This document shows positions 1-6,668 of a stretch of 64,000 nt of DNA, one piece after another; positions within the stretch are counted from its first letter, which is position 1; each line of letters begins with the position of its first letter. Where the stretch lies: positions 62,001-126,000 of the forward strand of contig MPCW01000005.1 in NCBI GenBank assembly GCA_001874325.1. Direction: 5' to 3'. The translations under genes were made by a program, and so were the position numbers. Source of the DNA: Flavobacterium sp. MedPE-SWcel (GTDB lineage Bacteria > Bacteroidota > Bacteroidia > Flavobacteriales > Flavobacteriaceae). Below the pieces are notes generated by a model that was not told the DNA's origin, did not search any database, and worked only from the letters and a program-made list of their open reading frames with translations.

Positions 1-419
1 TCTACTACTTTGACAGTTTCACCCACAGTAAACGGGATAGACATATTATCTGTAGTAAGAGATAATTCATCCACCTTACCAAGCATTCTATTTACCTCAG
101 ATATACGCAAAGGAACTGGATCACCACCCTTTGTTTCACCAAGAAAACCAATAACACCTGTTATTGATTTTATTATATGAGGAACCTCACCAGTTAAACT
201 AGCTTCAACCATAACATATCCCGGAAAGTAAACTTTATCTTTCACAGTTTTTTTCCCGTCACGAATTTGAACTACTTTTTCTGTAGGCACAAGTACTTGC
301 GAAACATAATCCGCAACACCTAACCTAGTTGTTTCTGTTTCTATGTAGTTTTTAACTTTATTTTCCTGACCACTTACCGCTCTAACCACATACCACTTCT
401 TCACATTATTATCAGCCAT
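1..419 (-). CDS. nusG: Transcription antitermination factor NusG (3' end cut by window edge)
   Basis: NusG binds the RNA polymerase clamp, promotes elongation and links it to Rho or the ribosome. About 139 residues are visible, covering the N-terminal NGN domain: the opening reads MADNNVKKWYVVRAVSGQE, followed by the conserved FPGYVMVEA and a GVIGFLGE stretch. The C-terminal KOW domain lies beyond position 1. The ATG at 417-419 follows the secE stop by 10 bases, so the two are cotranscribed. Ribosomal protein genes usually follow nusG in flavobacteria but are outside the window. The family call is secure. Confidence 0.97.
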   Translation of the reverse strand, partial: MADNNVKKWYVVRAVSGQENKVKNYIETETTRLGVADYVSQVLVPTEKVVQIRDGKKTVKDKVYFPGYVMVEASLTGEVPHIIKSITGVIGFLGETKGGDPVPLRISEVNRMLGKVDELSLTTDNMSIPFTVGETVKVV

Positions 420-429
420 CGCAATAAAA

Positions 430-624
430 TTATTTATTTAAAAAACTATAAACATTCGCAATAAGAGACTCAAACCCCTTATCGATACCAAATGTTAACA
501 AAGCAAACAATATAGAAAAAACAGCCACAATAATAGTTAATCGTTGCACCTCAGCCCATTCAGGCCATGATACATTAACCTTTAGCTCTTGAAATGCTTC
601 TGATATATAATTAGTAACTTTCAT
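430..624 (-). CDS. secE: Preprotein translocase subunit SecE
   Basis: Small essential subunit of the SecYEG protein-conducting channel in the inner membrane. At 64 residues it has the usual single-helix bacterial SecE form: an amphipathic N-terminal part with the signature VNVSWPEWAEVQRLT (about residues 17-31), then one membrane span (about 31-55, rich in V, F, I and L). It lies between tRNA-Trp and nusG, the conserved tRNA-Trp-secE-nusG order. No Shine-Dalgarno site is seen, which is normal here. Confidence 0.97.
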   Translation of the reverse strand: MKVTNYISEAFQELKVNVSWPEWAEVQRLTIIVAVFSILFALLTFGIDKGFESLIANVYSFLNK

Positions 625-641
625 TGTATTATGTTTTTTTG

Positions 642-712
642 CACGGGTGGAGAGATTCGAACTCCCATCAACGGTTTTGGAGACCGGTATTCTACCCTTG
701 AACTACACCCGT
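642..712 (-). tRNA. tRNA-Trp (anticodon CCA)
   Basis: A cloverleaf can be drawn on the minus strand: acceptor ACGGGTG pairs with CACCCGT, discriminator G, a TTCGAAT T-loop and anticodon loop TCTCCAAAA containing CCA. CCA is not encoded at the 3' end. It lies between tuf and secE and was probably transcribed with secE-nusG. Confidence 0.95.
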
Positions 713-716
713 TTTT

Positions 717-747
717 AAAAACCAGTTTGGCATTGAAACCAAACTGG
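717..747 (-). terminator. Terminator-like hairpin between tuf and tRNA-Trp
   Basis: On the minus strand CCAGTTTGG pairs perfectly with CCAAACTGG around an 8-base loop, followed by five T. It sits 31 bases after the tuf stop and only 5 bases before the tRNA-Trp 5' end. It probably ends or attenuates tuf transcription. I found no clear TAnnTTTG element in the short gap, so some read-through to tRNA-Trp-secE-nusG is likely. Confidence 0.75.
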
Positions 748-778
748 CTTTCTATTTTATTTTAATCTTGAATATTAA

Positions 779-1966
779 TTAATCAAGAATCTCAGTTACC
801 TGACCTGCACCTACAGTTCTACCACCTTCACGGATAGCAAAACGAAGACCTAAACTAAGAGCTACTGGGCTTAAAAGCTCAACATCAATAGTTAAGTTAT
901 CTCCAGGCATAACCATCTCAACTCCAGAAGGAAGAGAAATAGTACCCGTTACATCAGTTGTACGAATATAAAACTGTGGACGGTAGTTGTTATGGAATGG
1001 AGTATGACGTCCACCTTCTTCTTTCTTAAGAACGTAAACCTCTGCTTTAAACTTAGCGTGAGGAGTTACTGATCCTGGCTTAACGATAACCATACCACGA
1101 CGGATATCAGTCTTGTCAATACCTCTTAAAAGAATACCTGCATTATCTCCAGCCTCACCTCTATCAAGGATCTGACGGAACATTTCAATACCTGTAATCG
1201 TAGATGTTAATTTCTCAGCACCCATACCGATAATTTCAACCGCATCACCTGTATTAGCAATACCAGTTTCGATACGACCTGTTGCAACAGTACCACGACC
1301 TGTAATCGTAAATACATCCTCTATAGGCATAAGGAAATCCTTCTCAACATCACGCTTAGGAAGCTCAATCCAGTTATCAACAGCATCCATTAAAGCCATA
1401 ACTGTATCAACCCATTTTTGCTCACCATTAAGAGCACCTAGAGCAGAACCCTGAACTACAGGACCATTATCTCCATCATACTCATAGAAAGAAAGTAGAT
1501 CTCTGATTTCCATTTCAACAAGCTCTAAAAGCTCCTCATCATCAACCATATCCACTTTATTCATGAATACAACCATTCTAGGCACACCTACTTGACGCCC
1601 TAAAAGGATGTGCTCACGAGTTTGTGGCATAGGACCATCTGTAGCAGCAACCACAAGAATAGCTCCATCCATCTGCGCAGCACCTGTAACCATGTTCTTT
1701 ACGTAATCGGCGTGACCTGGACAGTCAACGTGAGCGTAGTGACGGTTAGCAGTAGCATACTCTACGTGAGATGTATTAATAGTAATACCTCTTTCTTTCT
1801 CCTCAGGAGCGTTATCAATTTGATCAAATGATTTTAACTCAGAAAGACCTGCATCTGCCAATACCTTAGTAATAGCCGCAGTCAAAGTTGTTTTTCCGTG
1901 ATCCACGTGTCCAATAGTACCAATATTCAAGTGGGGTTTGGAACGATCAAAAGTTTCCTTTGCCAT
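779..1966 (-). CDS. tuf: Translation elongation factor Tu
   Basis: EF-Tu is the GTPase that delivers aminoacyl-tRNA to the ribosomal A site. The 395-residue protein has the normal length and all G motifs: [10 protein letters not shown] (P-loop), the switch I segment [20 protein letters not shown], and NKVDM for guanine recognition. Domains II and III follow, with [20 protein letters not shown] and a C-terminal [16 protein letters not shown]. It lies downstream of three tRNA genes, the flavobacterial arrangement. This is the only tuf copy in the window. Confidence 0.99.
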   Translation of the reverse strand: MAKETFDRSKPHLNIGTIGHVDHGKTTLTAAITKVLADAGLSELKSFDQIDNAPEEKERGITINTSHVEYATANRHYAHVDCPGHADYVKNMVTGAAQMDGAILVVAATDGPMPQTREHILLGRQVGVPRMVVFMNKVDMVDDEELLELVEMEIRDLLSFYEYDGDNGPVVQGSALGALNGEQKWVDTVMALMDAVDNWIELPKRDVEKDFLMPIEDVFTITGRGTVATGRIETGIANTGDAVEIIGMGAEKLTSTITGIEMFRQILDRGEAGDNAGILLRGIDKTDIRRGMVIVKPGSVTPHAKFKAEVYVLKKEEGGRHTPFHNNYRPQFYIRTTDVTGTISLPSGVEMVMPGDNLTIDVELLSPVALSLGLRFAIREGGRTVGAGQVTEILD

Positions 1967-2021
1967 GATTTAATAATTTAATCTTAGTTATATAATTAGT
2001 GTTCAAATTTTACTAAACTCG

Positions 2022-2093
2022 AGCCAATGACGGGAATTGAACCCGTGACCTCTTCCTTACCAAGGAAACGCTCTACCTCTGAGCTACACCGGC
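2022..2093 (-). tRNA. tRNA-Thr (anticodon GGT)
   Basis: Acceptor GCCGGTG pairs with CATTGGC (two G-T pairs), discriminator T. Anticodon stem TTTCC/GGAAG holds loop TTGGTAA with anticodon GGT. The T arm CGGGTTCAATTCCCG is complete. CCA is not encoded. It is the last of three tRNAs upstream of tuf. Confidence 0.93.
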
Positions 2094-2127
2094 CTAAAAA
2101 AGTTTAAGCCTTAATAATTCAAAGTTG

Positions 2128-2209
<82 letters not shown>

Positions 2210-2240
2210 TTTCTTATTGCAATTATCTTTTTAAAAATTG

Positions 2241-2314
2241 AGCCGATGGAGGGACTCGAACCCACGACCTGCTGATTACAAATCAGCTGCTCTAGCCAGC
2301 TGAGCTACATCGGC
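2241..2314 (-). tRNA. tRNA-Thr (anticodon TGT)
   Basis: Acceptor GCCGATG pairs perfectly with CATCGGC, discriminator T. The anticodon loop TTTGTAA contains TGT, and the T arm is CGTGGGTTCGAGTCCC. First gene of the tRNA-tuf transcription unit, starting about 33 bases downstream of its predicted transcription start. Confidence 0.95.
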
Positions 2315-2324
2315 AACTTGCAAT

Positions 2325-2352
2325 AAAAAAAGCCCGCTATTTCTAACGGACT
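2325..2352 (-). terminator. Terminator after hpf, overlapping the tRNA-tuf promoter
   Basis: On the minus strand AGTCCG pairs with CGGGCT (one G-T pair) around a 10-base loop, followed directly by seven T. It follows the hpf stop by about 58 bases. The -7 element of the tRNA promoter abuts the upstream arm, so RNAs starting there would lack most of that arm and could escape termination. Confidence 0.7.
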
Positions 2353-2353
2353 G

Positions 2354-2383
2354 CAAATGTATATAATTTATTTTCTAATCAAA
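2354..2383 (-). promoter_or_regulatory. Promoter of the tRNA-Thr/Tyr/Thr-tuf unit
   Basis: The minus strand reads TTTG, 18 bases, then TACATTTG, close to the Bacteroidota consensus TTTG-N19-TAnnTTTG. Predicted start is about 2347-2349, inside the hpf terminator. Confidence 0.65.
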
Positions 2384-2409
2384 ATGTTTTTATTCATTTT
2401 TTTTAATAT

Positions 2410-2712
2410 TTATGCTCTTACCCTCACTTTTTGCTTCCTCTTTACCAATAAACGCTCCATAGAACCAGCTGCTAATTCAACAGCCTCTTCAAAAGTCTTA
2501 CACTGTTTTTTCACCATAAACTCATCACCTGGAACATTAATTTTCACTTCCGCTATTTTATTAGCCTTCCCATTTGTATTATCCAACTTAAAAAAGACAT
2601 CTGAATAAACAATCTTATCATAATATTTTTCAAGCTTATCTAATCGAGCCTGAACAAAGCCCACCAATTTATGGTCGACACTAAAATTAACCGCATGAAC
2701 ATTTACTTTCAT
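2410..2712 (-). CDS. hpf: Ribosome hibernation-promoting factor, short HPF/YfiA family
   Basis: A small cytosolic protein that docks in the decoding centre of idle ribosomes and stabilises them in stationary phase. The 101 residues match short HPF: MKVNVHAVNFSVDHKLVGF at the start, the LDKLEKYYDKIVYSDVFFKL core, and a basic C-terminus ending KRKQKVRVRA. I take the ATG at 2710-2712; an in-frame TTG six bases upstream is less likely. It follows xerC by 28 bases, so xerC-hpf is probably one operon, ended by the hairpin at 2325-2352. Confidence 0.92.
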   Translation of the reverse strand: MKVNVHAVNFSVDHKLVGFVQARLDKLEKYYDKIVYSDVFFKLDNTNGKANKIAEVKINVPGDEFMVKKQCKTFEEAVELAAGSMERLLVKRKQKVRVRA

Positions 2713-2740
2713 AATCAAATAGTTATTTACTGGTTAAACA

Positions 2741-3643
2741 TCATGAATTATTTCGATTACGCGGGTGTGACGCCCCATATACCTTTTTAAGCTCAGCTAA
2801 ACTACTGTGCGTATAAACTTGAGTAGACGCTAAACTCGCATGACCTAATAATTCTTTTACTGAATTCAAATCGGCTCCGTTATTAAGAAGATGGGTTGCA
2901 AAGGTGTGTCGCAAAACATGCGGACTCTTCTTAACTTTACCAGAGACAATACTAAAGTAACAATTTATTAACCTATAAACAAAGGATTCACTCAATTTAT
3001 TTCCCTTACTATTCAAAATCAATATTTGATCATCCGTAATTACATCAAGACATTTTCGCTTCTTTAGATAGTCATCTATAAGCTCTGCGGTACAAGCCAA
3101 CAATGGTAATATTCGTTCTTTATTTCTTTTACCTAAGACTTTAAGTGTTTTATTCGAAACATCATAACTATTAACGTACAAACCAATTAACTCCGCGCGA
3201 CGCATACCTGTAGTATAAAACAACTCCACAATAAGTCTATTACGCACTCCTTCAAAATCATCTGGGTATTCTATATTTTCAACTACATCTTGCAGCTCCT
3301 TTTCAGAAAAGGGGATTTGAATCTTTTTATCCGTCTTTAATGTTTTATGTTTTTGAAGCGGGTTTACAGTAATTTGCCTAGAGCGTAATAAAAATTTATA
3401 GAATGATTTTAACGAAGCTATCTTTCTATTAACAGACGAGTTAGAAATCCCCTTCTCCACAAGAAACACAATCCAACTTCTTATCTGACTATAATTAACC
3501 TCTTCAAGCACCACATCAGTATCTTGATCTTTTATAAATTTTTCGAAAGCAGCTATATCATCTCCATAAGCTCGAAGTGTGAGCAGTGAATAATTTTTCT
3601 CCTTTACTATATAGTCTGCAAATGCCTTTTTAGAATCTATCAT
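2741..3643 (-). CDS. xerC: Tyrosine recombinase XerC
   Basis: Site-specific recombinase that resolves chromosome dimers at dif together with XerD. From the ATG at 3641-3643 it has 300 residues, normal for XerC. A SAM-like core-binding domain (about 1-90) precedes the catalytic domain, with the first arginine in TTGMRRAEL, the H-x-x-R box HVLRHTFATHLLNNGADL, the second histidine in LGHASLAS and the tyrosine nucleophile in TQVYTHSSL. A longer reading would start inside the rpsU terminator and is rejected. It is the housekeeping enzyme, not an element integrase, given its rpsU/hpf neighbours. Confidence 0.92.
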   Translation of the reverse strand: MIDSKKAFADYIVKEKNYSLLTLRAYGDDIAAFEKFIKDQDTDVVLEEVNYSQIRSWIVFLVEKGISNSSVNRKIASLKSFYKFLLRSRQITVNPLQKHKTLKTDKKIQIPFSEKELQDVVENIEYPDDFEGVRNRLIVELFYTTGMRRAELIGLYVNSYDVSNKTLKVLGKRNKERILPLLACTAELIDDYLKKRKCLDVITDDQILILNSKGNKLSESFVYRLINCYFSIVSGKVKKSPHVLRHTFATHLLNNGADLNSVKELLGHASLASTQVYTHSSLAELKKVYGASHPRNRNNS

Positions 3644-3645
3644 AT

Positions 3646-3691
3646 ACAAAAAAACCGTTAGTAGCAAAGTTAAACTTTTACTACTAACGGT
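3646..3691 (-). terminator. rpsU terminator with a promoter-like element in its loop
   Basis: On the minus strand ACCGTTAGTAG pairs perfectly with CTACTAACGGT (11 bp) around a 16-base loop, then seven T. It lies about 28 bases after the rpsU stop. The loop carries TAACTTTG (3665-3672), a match to the TAnnTTTG -7 box that could drive xerC-hpf, although no -33 TTG is seen at the right distance. Confidence 0.85.
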
Positions 3692-3719
3692 AAATATTCT
3701 TTAATCTAAAAATCGTAGA

Positions 3720-3914
3720 TTAGTTTTCTTCAGCATCTCTTAATCCTTGGATGTAAGCCGCTTTTTGAATCTCTACTCTTCTTACAACTGATGGTTTTGT
3801 AAATTGCTGACGTTTTCTCAGCTGACGTACTGTACCAGTTTTATCAAATTTTCTCTTATAGCGCTTTAATGCTCTATCGATATTTTCTCCGTCTTTAATC
3901 GGTATAATTAACAT
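3720..3914 (-). CDS. rpsU: 30S ribosomal protein bS21
   Basis: bS21 is a small basic protein of the 30S platform, next to the 3' end of 16S rRNA. It has 64 residues, starting MLIIPIKDGENIDRALKRYK and continuing with a KFDKTGTVRQLRKRQQFTKP segment rich in K and R. It has its own strong promoter, a strong Shine-Dalgarno site and its own terminator. In Flavobacterium johnsoniae bS21 helps hide the anti-Shine-Dalgarno sequence, so the retained site suggests self-control. That last point is inference for this organism. Confidence 0.97.
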   Translation of the reverse strand: MLIIPIKDGENIDRALKRYKRKFDKTGTVRQLRKRQQFTKPSVVRRVEIQKAAYIQGLRDAEEN

Positions 3915-3921
3915 ACATACA

Positions 3922-3932
3922 CACCTCCTTTC
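3922..3932 (-). promoter_or_regulatory. Strong Shine-Dalgarno site of rpsU
   Basis: The minus strand reads GAAAGGAGGTG, ending about 7-9 bases before the rpsU ATG. This is a near-perfect complement of the 16S 3' tail. Almost no other start in the window has such a site, so it is probably functional and specific to rpsU. Confidence 0.85.
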
Positions 3933-3941
3933 TTAAGGATG

Positions 3942-3972
3942 CAAATGTATGGAATAGTATTGACCTGACAAA
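3942..3972 (-). promoter_or_regulatory. rpsU promoter, perfect Bacteroidota consensus
   Basis: The minus strand reads TTTG, exactly 19 bases, then TACATTTG. The predicted start lies near 3935, leaving a leader of about 20 bases that contains little besides the Shine-Dalgarno site. Confidence 0.8.
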
Positions 3973-3983
3973 CATTTATTTAC

Positions 3984-5345
3984 TTATTTTACAGACCATA
4001 CTGTATAGCCGTGTGGTGGGGCTTGTATTTTAACCCATGTACCACTTTGTGTGGTAGGCTCCCAACTAGAATTTCCTGTATAATCTTTAATAACTGTACT
4101 AGACCAATTAGTATCTACCCAGCGCTCTTGCCAAGAGTTACTATTATTTATATACACTATTAACCCTGGGCTTCCATCACGTCTAGCTACATACTCATCA
4201 TTATCAGCATACAAATAAGTCGTACCTCCTGATGCTTTATTATTATGTATCCATATCAGGTTGTTTAGTTTGTTTTTATCTAACCATTCTTCATAATCTC
4301 TATAAAATATACATGGATAACCCTCATGCGTTAATATATAAGCATAAGCTAATAACTTACCATTATATATTTCATCTGTATCATGATTCGCTACAAAGGT
4401 TACTGCTCTATATGCATTACGTTTTAATAACATATCTCCGTTAAGTTGTGTAAGATCGTTATTACCAAATGCATCACGCATTCTATAATAACATGCAAAA
4501 TCGAAGGCACTTGCCTCTGCCTCACTTGTCCATGAATCTAATAAAGCTGCATTCCCATCCCAGTATTCTCCTACTGTAAACCCACCTACTGAATTTTTAA
4601 AATTCTTTACCACCCAAGGCTCAAACCCTTTTACATAATCAAAACGCCAGCCATCGAAACCCATTACATTTTTATAATACTTTGCTATGGAATTACTATT
4701 GTTATACAACCAGTCTTGCACATACACTTTGCTATGAGATAAATCTGGATAACCGCCAAACACCCCTGGATCATTAGTTTGTGCGTTATTAGGATGAAAA
4801 TCATTGTATGAACGCGCAAACAGCCCTGAAGCGGGTTGAAAATCAGTATAAGTATTACCTCCTGTATAAGGGTTATATTCTGATGCCCCACCACTACAGT
4901 GATTAACTACAATATCTGCAATAACACTCAAATCGTTATTATGAGCTGTTGTTATTAATGATTGTATCTCGGTAAGTGAACCAAAACGAGTTTCGGTATT
5001 CCCCATTTGATTATAACTTCCAAAATCATAATAATCAAAAGGATCATACCCCATAGAGTATCCTCCGCCAGCTGCTTTTGTAGCAGGAGGCAACCAAATA
5101 GCATCTATACCTGCACTTGCCCACGATGGTACTTTTGACGAAACAGTATTCCACCAAACTCCATTACCAGGAACATCCCAATAAAAAGCTTGCATCATTA
5201 CTTTTGAACCTGCAGATCGGCTTGCTACTTCACCTTGAGATGGAAGTGCTTCTACTTGTTGTTCTTCATCATAAAGTGTATCTGAATCTTTACTACAACC
5301 CCATAAAAGAAGAACAGAACCTAATAGTGTAAATAAACATTTCAT
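3984..5345 (-). CDS. Surface alpha-amylase lipoprotein, GH13 family
   Basis: Endo-acting starch hydrolase. From MKCLFTLLGSVLLLWGC (lipoprotein signal, acylated Cys about 17) the protein has 453 residues. All GH13 regions are present: DIVVNH (region I), GWRFDYVKGF (II, Asp nucleophile), FTVGEYWD (III, Glu acid/base) and FVANHDTD (IV, second Asp). A short beta-sandwich domain C follows. The upstream ATG at 5355-5357 would add four residues and is less likely. It stands alone, without sus or mal neighbours. An operator-like palindrome overlaps its promoter. It probably degrades starch at the cell surface, supplying transporters elsewhere. Confidence 0.92.
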   Translation of the reverse strand: MKCLFTLLGSVLLLWGCSKDSDTLYDEEQQVEALPSQGEVASRSAGSKVMMQAFYWDVPGNGVWWNTVSSKVPSWASAGIDAIWLPPATKAAGGGYSMGYDPFDYYDFGSYNQMGNTETRFGSLTEIQSLITTAHNNDLSVIADIVVNHCSGGASEYNPYTGGNTYTDFQPASGLFARSYNDFHPNNAQTNDPGVFGGYPDLSHSKVYVQDWLYNNSNSIAKYYKNVMGFDGWRFDYVKGFEPWVVKNFKNSVGGFTVGEYWDGNAALLDSWTSEAEASAFDFACYYRMRDAFGNNDLTQLNGDMLLKRNAYRAVTFVANHDTDEIYNGKLLAYAYILTHEGYPCIFYRDYEEWLDKNKLNNLIWIHNNKASGGTTYLYADNDEYVARRDGSPGLIVYINNSNSWQERWVDTNWSSTVIKDYTGNSSWEPTTQSGTWVKIQAPPHGYTVWSVK

Positions 5346-5399
5346 AATTAATAACATTTTAGTTTCATGAAATGTATTAATTGAAAATAATAAAATTAA

Positions 5400-5427
5400 C
5401 AAATTTATAACACTTTTAACACTACAA
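5400..5427 (-). promoter_or_regulatory. Alpha-amylase promoter
   Basis: The minus strand reads TTG, 17 bases, then TAAATTTG, a match to the TAnnTTTG -7 box. The -33 TTG lies inside the palindrome at 5422-5435. Confidence 0.6.
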
Positions 5428-5435
5428 CGTTGTAG
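5422..5435. promoter_or_regulatory. Operator-like palindrome upstream of the amylase
   Basis: CTACAACGTTGTAG is a perfect 14-base palindrome with a central CG, the shape of LacI-family operators. It covers the -33 element of the amylase promoter, so a bound regulator would block polymerase. No cognate regulator gene is in the window. Confidence 0.5.
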
Positions 5436-5451
5436 GTTAAGCCATAAACAT

Positions 5452-5485
5452 AAAAAAAAGAGCCACTTAATGTTAAGTGGCTCTT
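5452..5485. terminator. Terminator after the acyl-CoA dehydrogenase gene
   Basis: AAGAGCCACTTA pairs perfectly with TAAGTGGCTCTT around a 4-base loop. A run of A on the plus side gives a T-tract for minus-strand transcripts, matching the gene whose stop is at 5513. Confidence 0.85.
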
Positions 5486-5512
5486 TTAATGATAGTTAAA
5501 TATTAACTATTA

Positions 5513-6652
5513 CTATTTCATTAAGTTTTTTGATATAACTAACTTCTGTATCTCTGTAGTTCCTTCACCTATAGTACATAGTTTAGAATCTCTATAGAAT
5601 TTCTCTACTGGGTAATCTTTTGTATAACCATATCCTCCATGAATCTGTACTGCTTCGTTAGAAACTCGTACACATACTTCTGACGAATACATTTTACCCA
5701 TTGCTCCAGCAACAGTCATTTTCTTATTGTTATTTTTAAGATAAGCTGCTTTATGTAAAAGTAACTCTGATGCTTCAATTTCTGTAGCCATATCTGCTAA
5801 CTTAAAACCAATTGCTTGGAAGTTACCAATAGGCTGCCCGAACTGATGACGTTCTTTAGCATACTTCAAAGCTGCTTCATAAGCTCCTTTTGCTATACCT
5901 AATGATAACGCACCAATAGATATTCTTCCGCCATCAAGTATTTTCATGGCTTGTATAAATCCATCTCCTACTTCTCCTAACCTGTTAGCATCAGGAACAC
6001 GACAGTTGTCAAATATCAACTCTGCTGTTTCACTAGCACGCATACCTAATTTATCTTCTTTCTTTCCGCTAGTAAAGCCTTCCATTCCTTTTTCAAAAAC
6101 AAAAGCTGTCATACCGTGTGAATCTCCTTTTTCTCCTGTACGAACAATTACTACAGCGATATCTCCTGATATTGCATGTGTAATAAAGTTTTTAGCGCCA
6201 TTTACTACCCAGTGATCACCATCTTTTACAGCGGTAGTATTCATACCTCCTGCATCAGATCCTGTATTGTGCTCTGTAAGCCCCCAAGCACCAATGTGCT
6301 CAGCTGTTGCTAATTTTGGTATCCATTTTTTCTTTTGCTCCTCATTAGCAAAAGTAAGAATGTGGTTAGTACAAAGTGAATTGTGTGCCGCTACAGAAAG
6401 ACCTATAGAAGAATCTATTTTAGATATTTCTTCTACCACAGTAATGTACTCATGGTAACCTAATCCAGATCCACCTAATTCTTCAGGAACAAGAACTCCC
6501 ATGAAGCCCATCTCTCCTAATTTTTTAAATAAATCTACTGGAAAATGTTGAGTATCGTCCCATTCTCTCATGAAAGGGCGAATATTTTGTTCTGCAAAAT
6601 CTTTTATAGATTGAGCAATCATTGTCTGTGTTTCGTTGTAGTCGAAATTCAT
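5513..6652 (-). CDS. Acyl-CoA dehydrogenase
   Basis: FAD-dependent enzyme that makes the trans-2 double bond in an acyl-CoA during beta-oxidation or branched-chain amino acid breakdown. From the ATG at 6650-6652 it has 379 residues, the standard length. Visible features are an N-terminal helical domain, the flavin-binding AWGLTEHNTGSDAGG, the C-terminal helical RISIGALSLGIAKGAYE and KERHQFGQPI, and the IGEGTTEIQ motif near the expected catalytic Glu. A longer reading would run into the next gene and is rejected. Electron acceptor (ETF) genes are not nearby. Exact chain specificity cannot be told. Confidence 0.93.
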   Translation of the reverse strand: MNFDYNETQTMIAQSIKDFAEQNIRPFMREWDDTQHFPVDLFKKLGEMGFMGVLVPEELGGSGLGYHEYITVVEEISKIDSSIGLSVAAHNSLCTNHILTFANEEQKKKWIPKLATAEHIGAWGLTEHNTGSDAGGMNTTAVKDGDHWVVNGAKNFITHAISGDIAVVIVRTGEKGDSHGMTAFVFEKGMEGFTSGKKEDKLGMRASETAELIFDNCRVPDANRLGEVGDGFIQAMKILDGGRISIGALSLGIAKGAYEAALKYAKERHQFGQPIGNFQAIGFKLADMATEIEASELLLHKAAYLKNNNKKMTVAGAMGKMYSSEVCVRVSNEAVQIHGGYGYTKDYPVEKFYRDSKLCTIGEGTTEIQKLVISKNLMK

Positions 6653-6668
6653 CTTTATACCTGTTATT

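Noticed and set aside
2357..2608. An 83-codon plus-strand frame opposite hpf
   Set aside because: It lies in the tRNA promoter and opposite a clear HPF gene, and has the composition of a shadow frame.
2741..3643. The tyrosine recombinase as integrase of a mobile element at nearby tRNAs
   Set aside because: Its length, motifs and position between rpsU and hpf mark it as housekeeping XerC. No element borders are seen around it.
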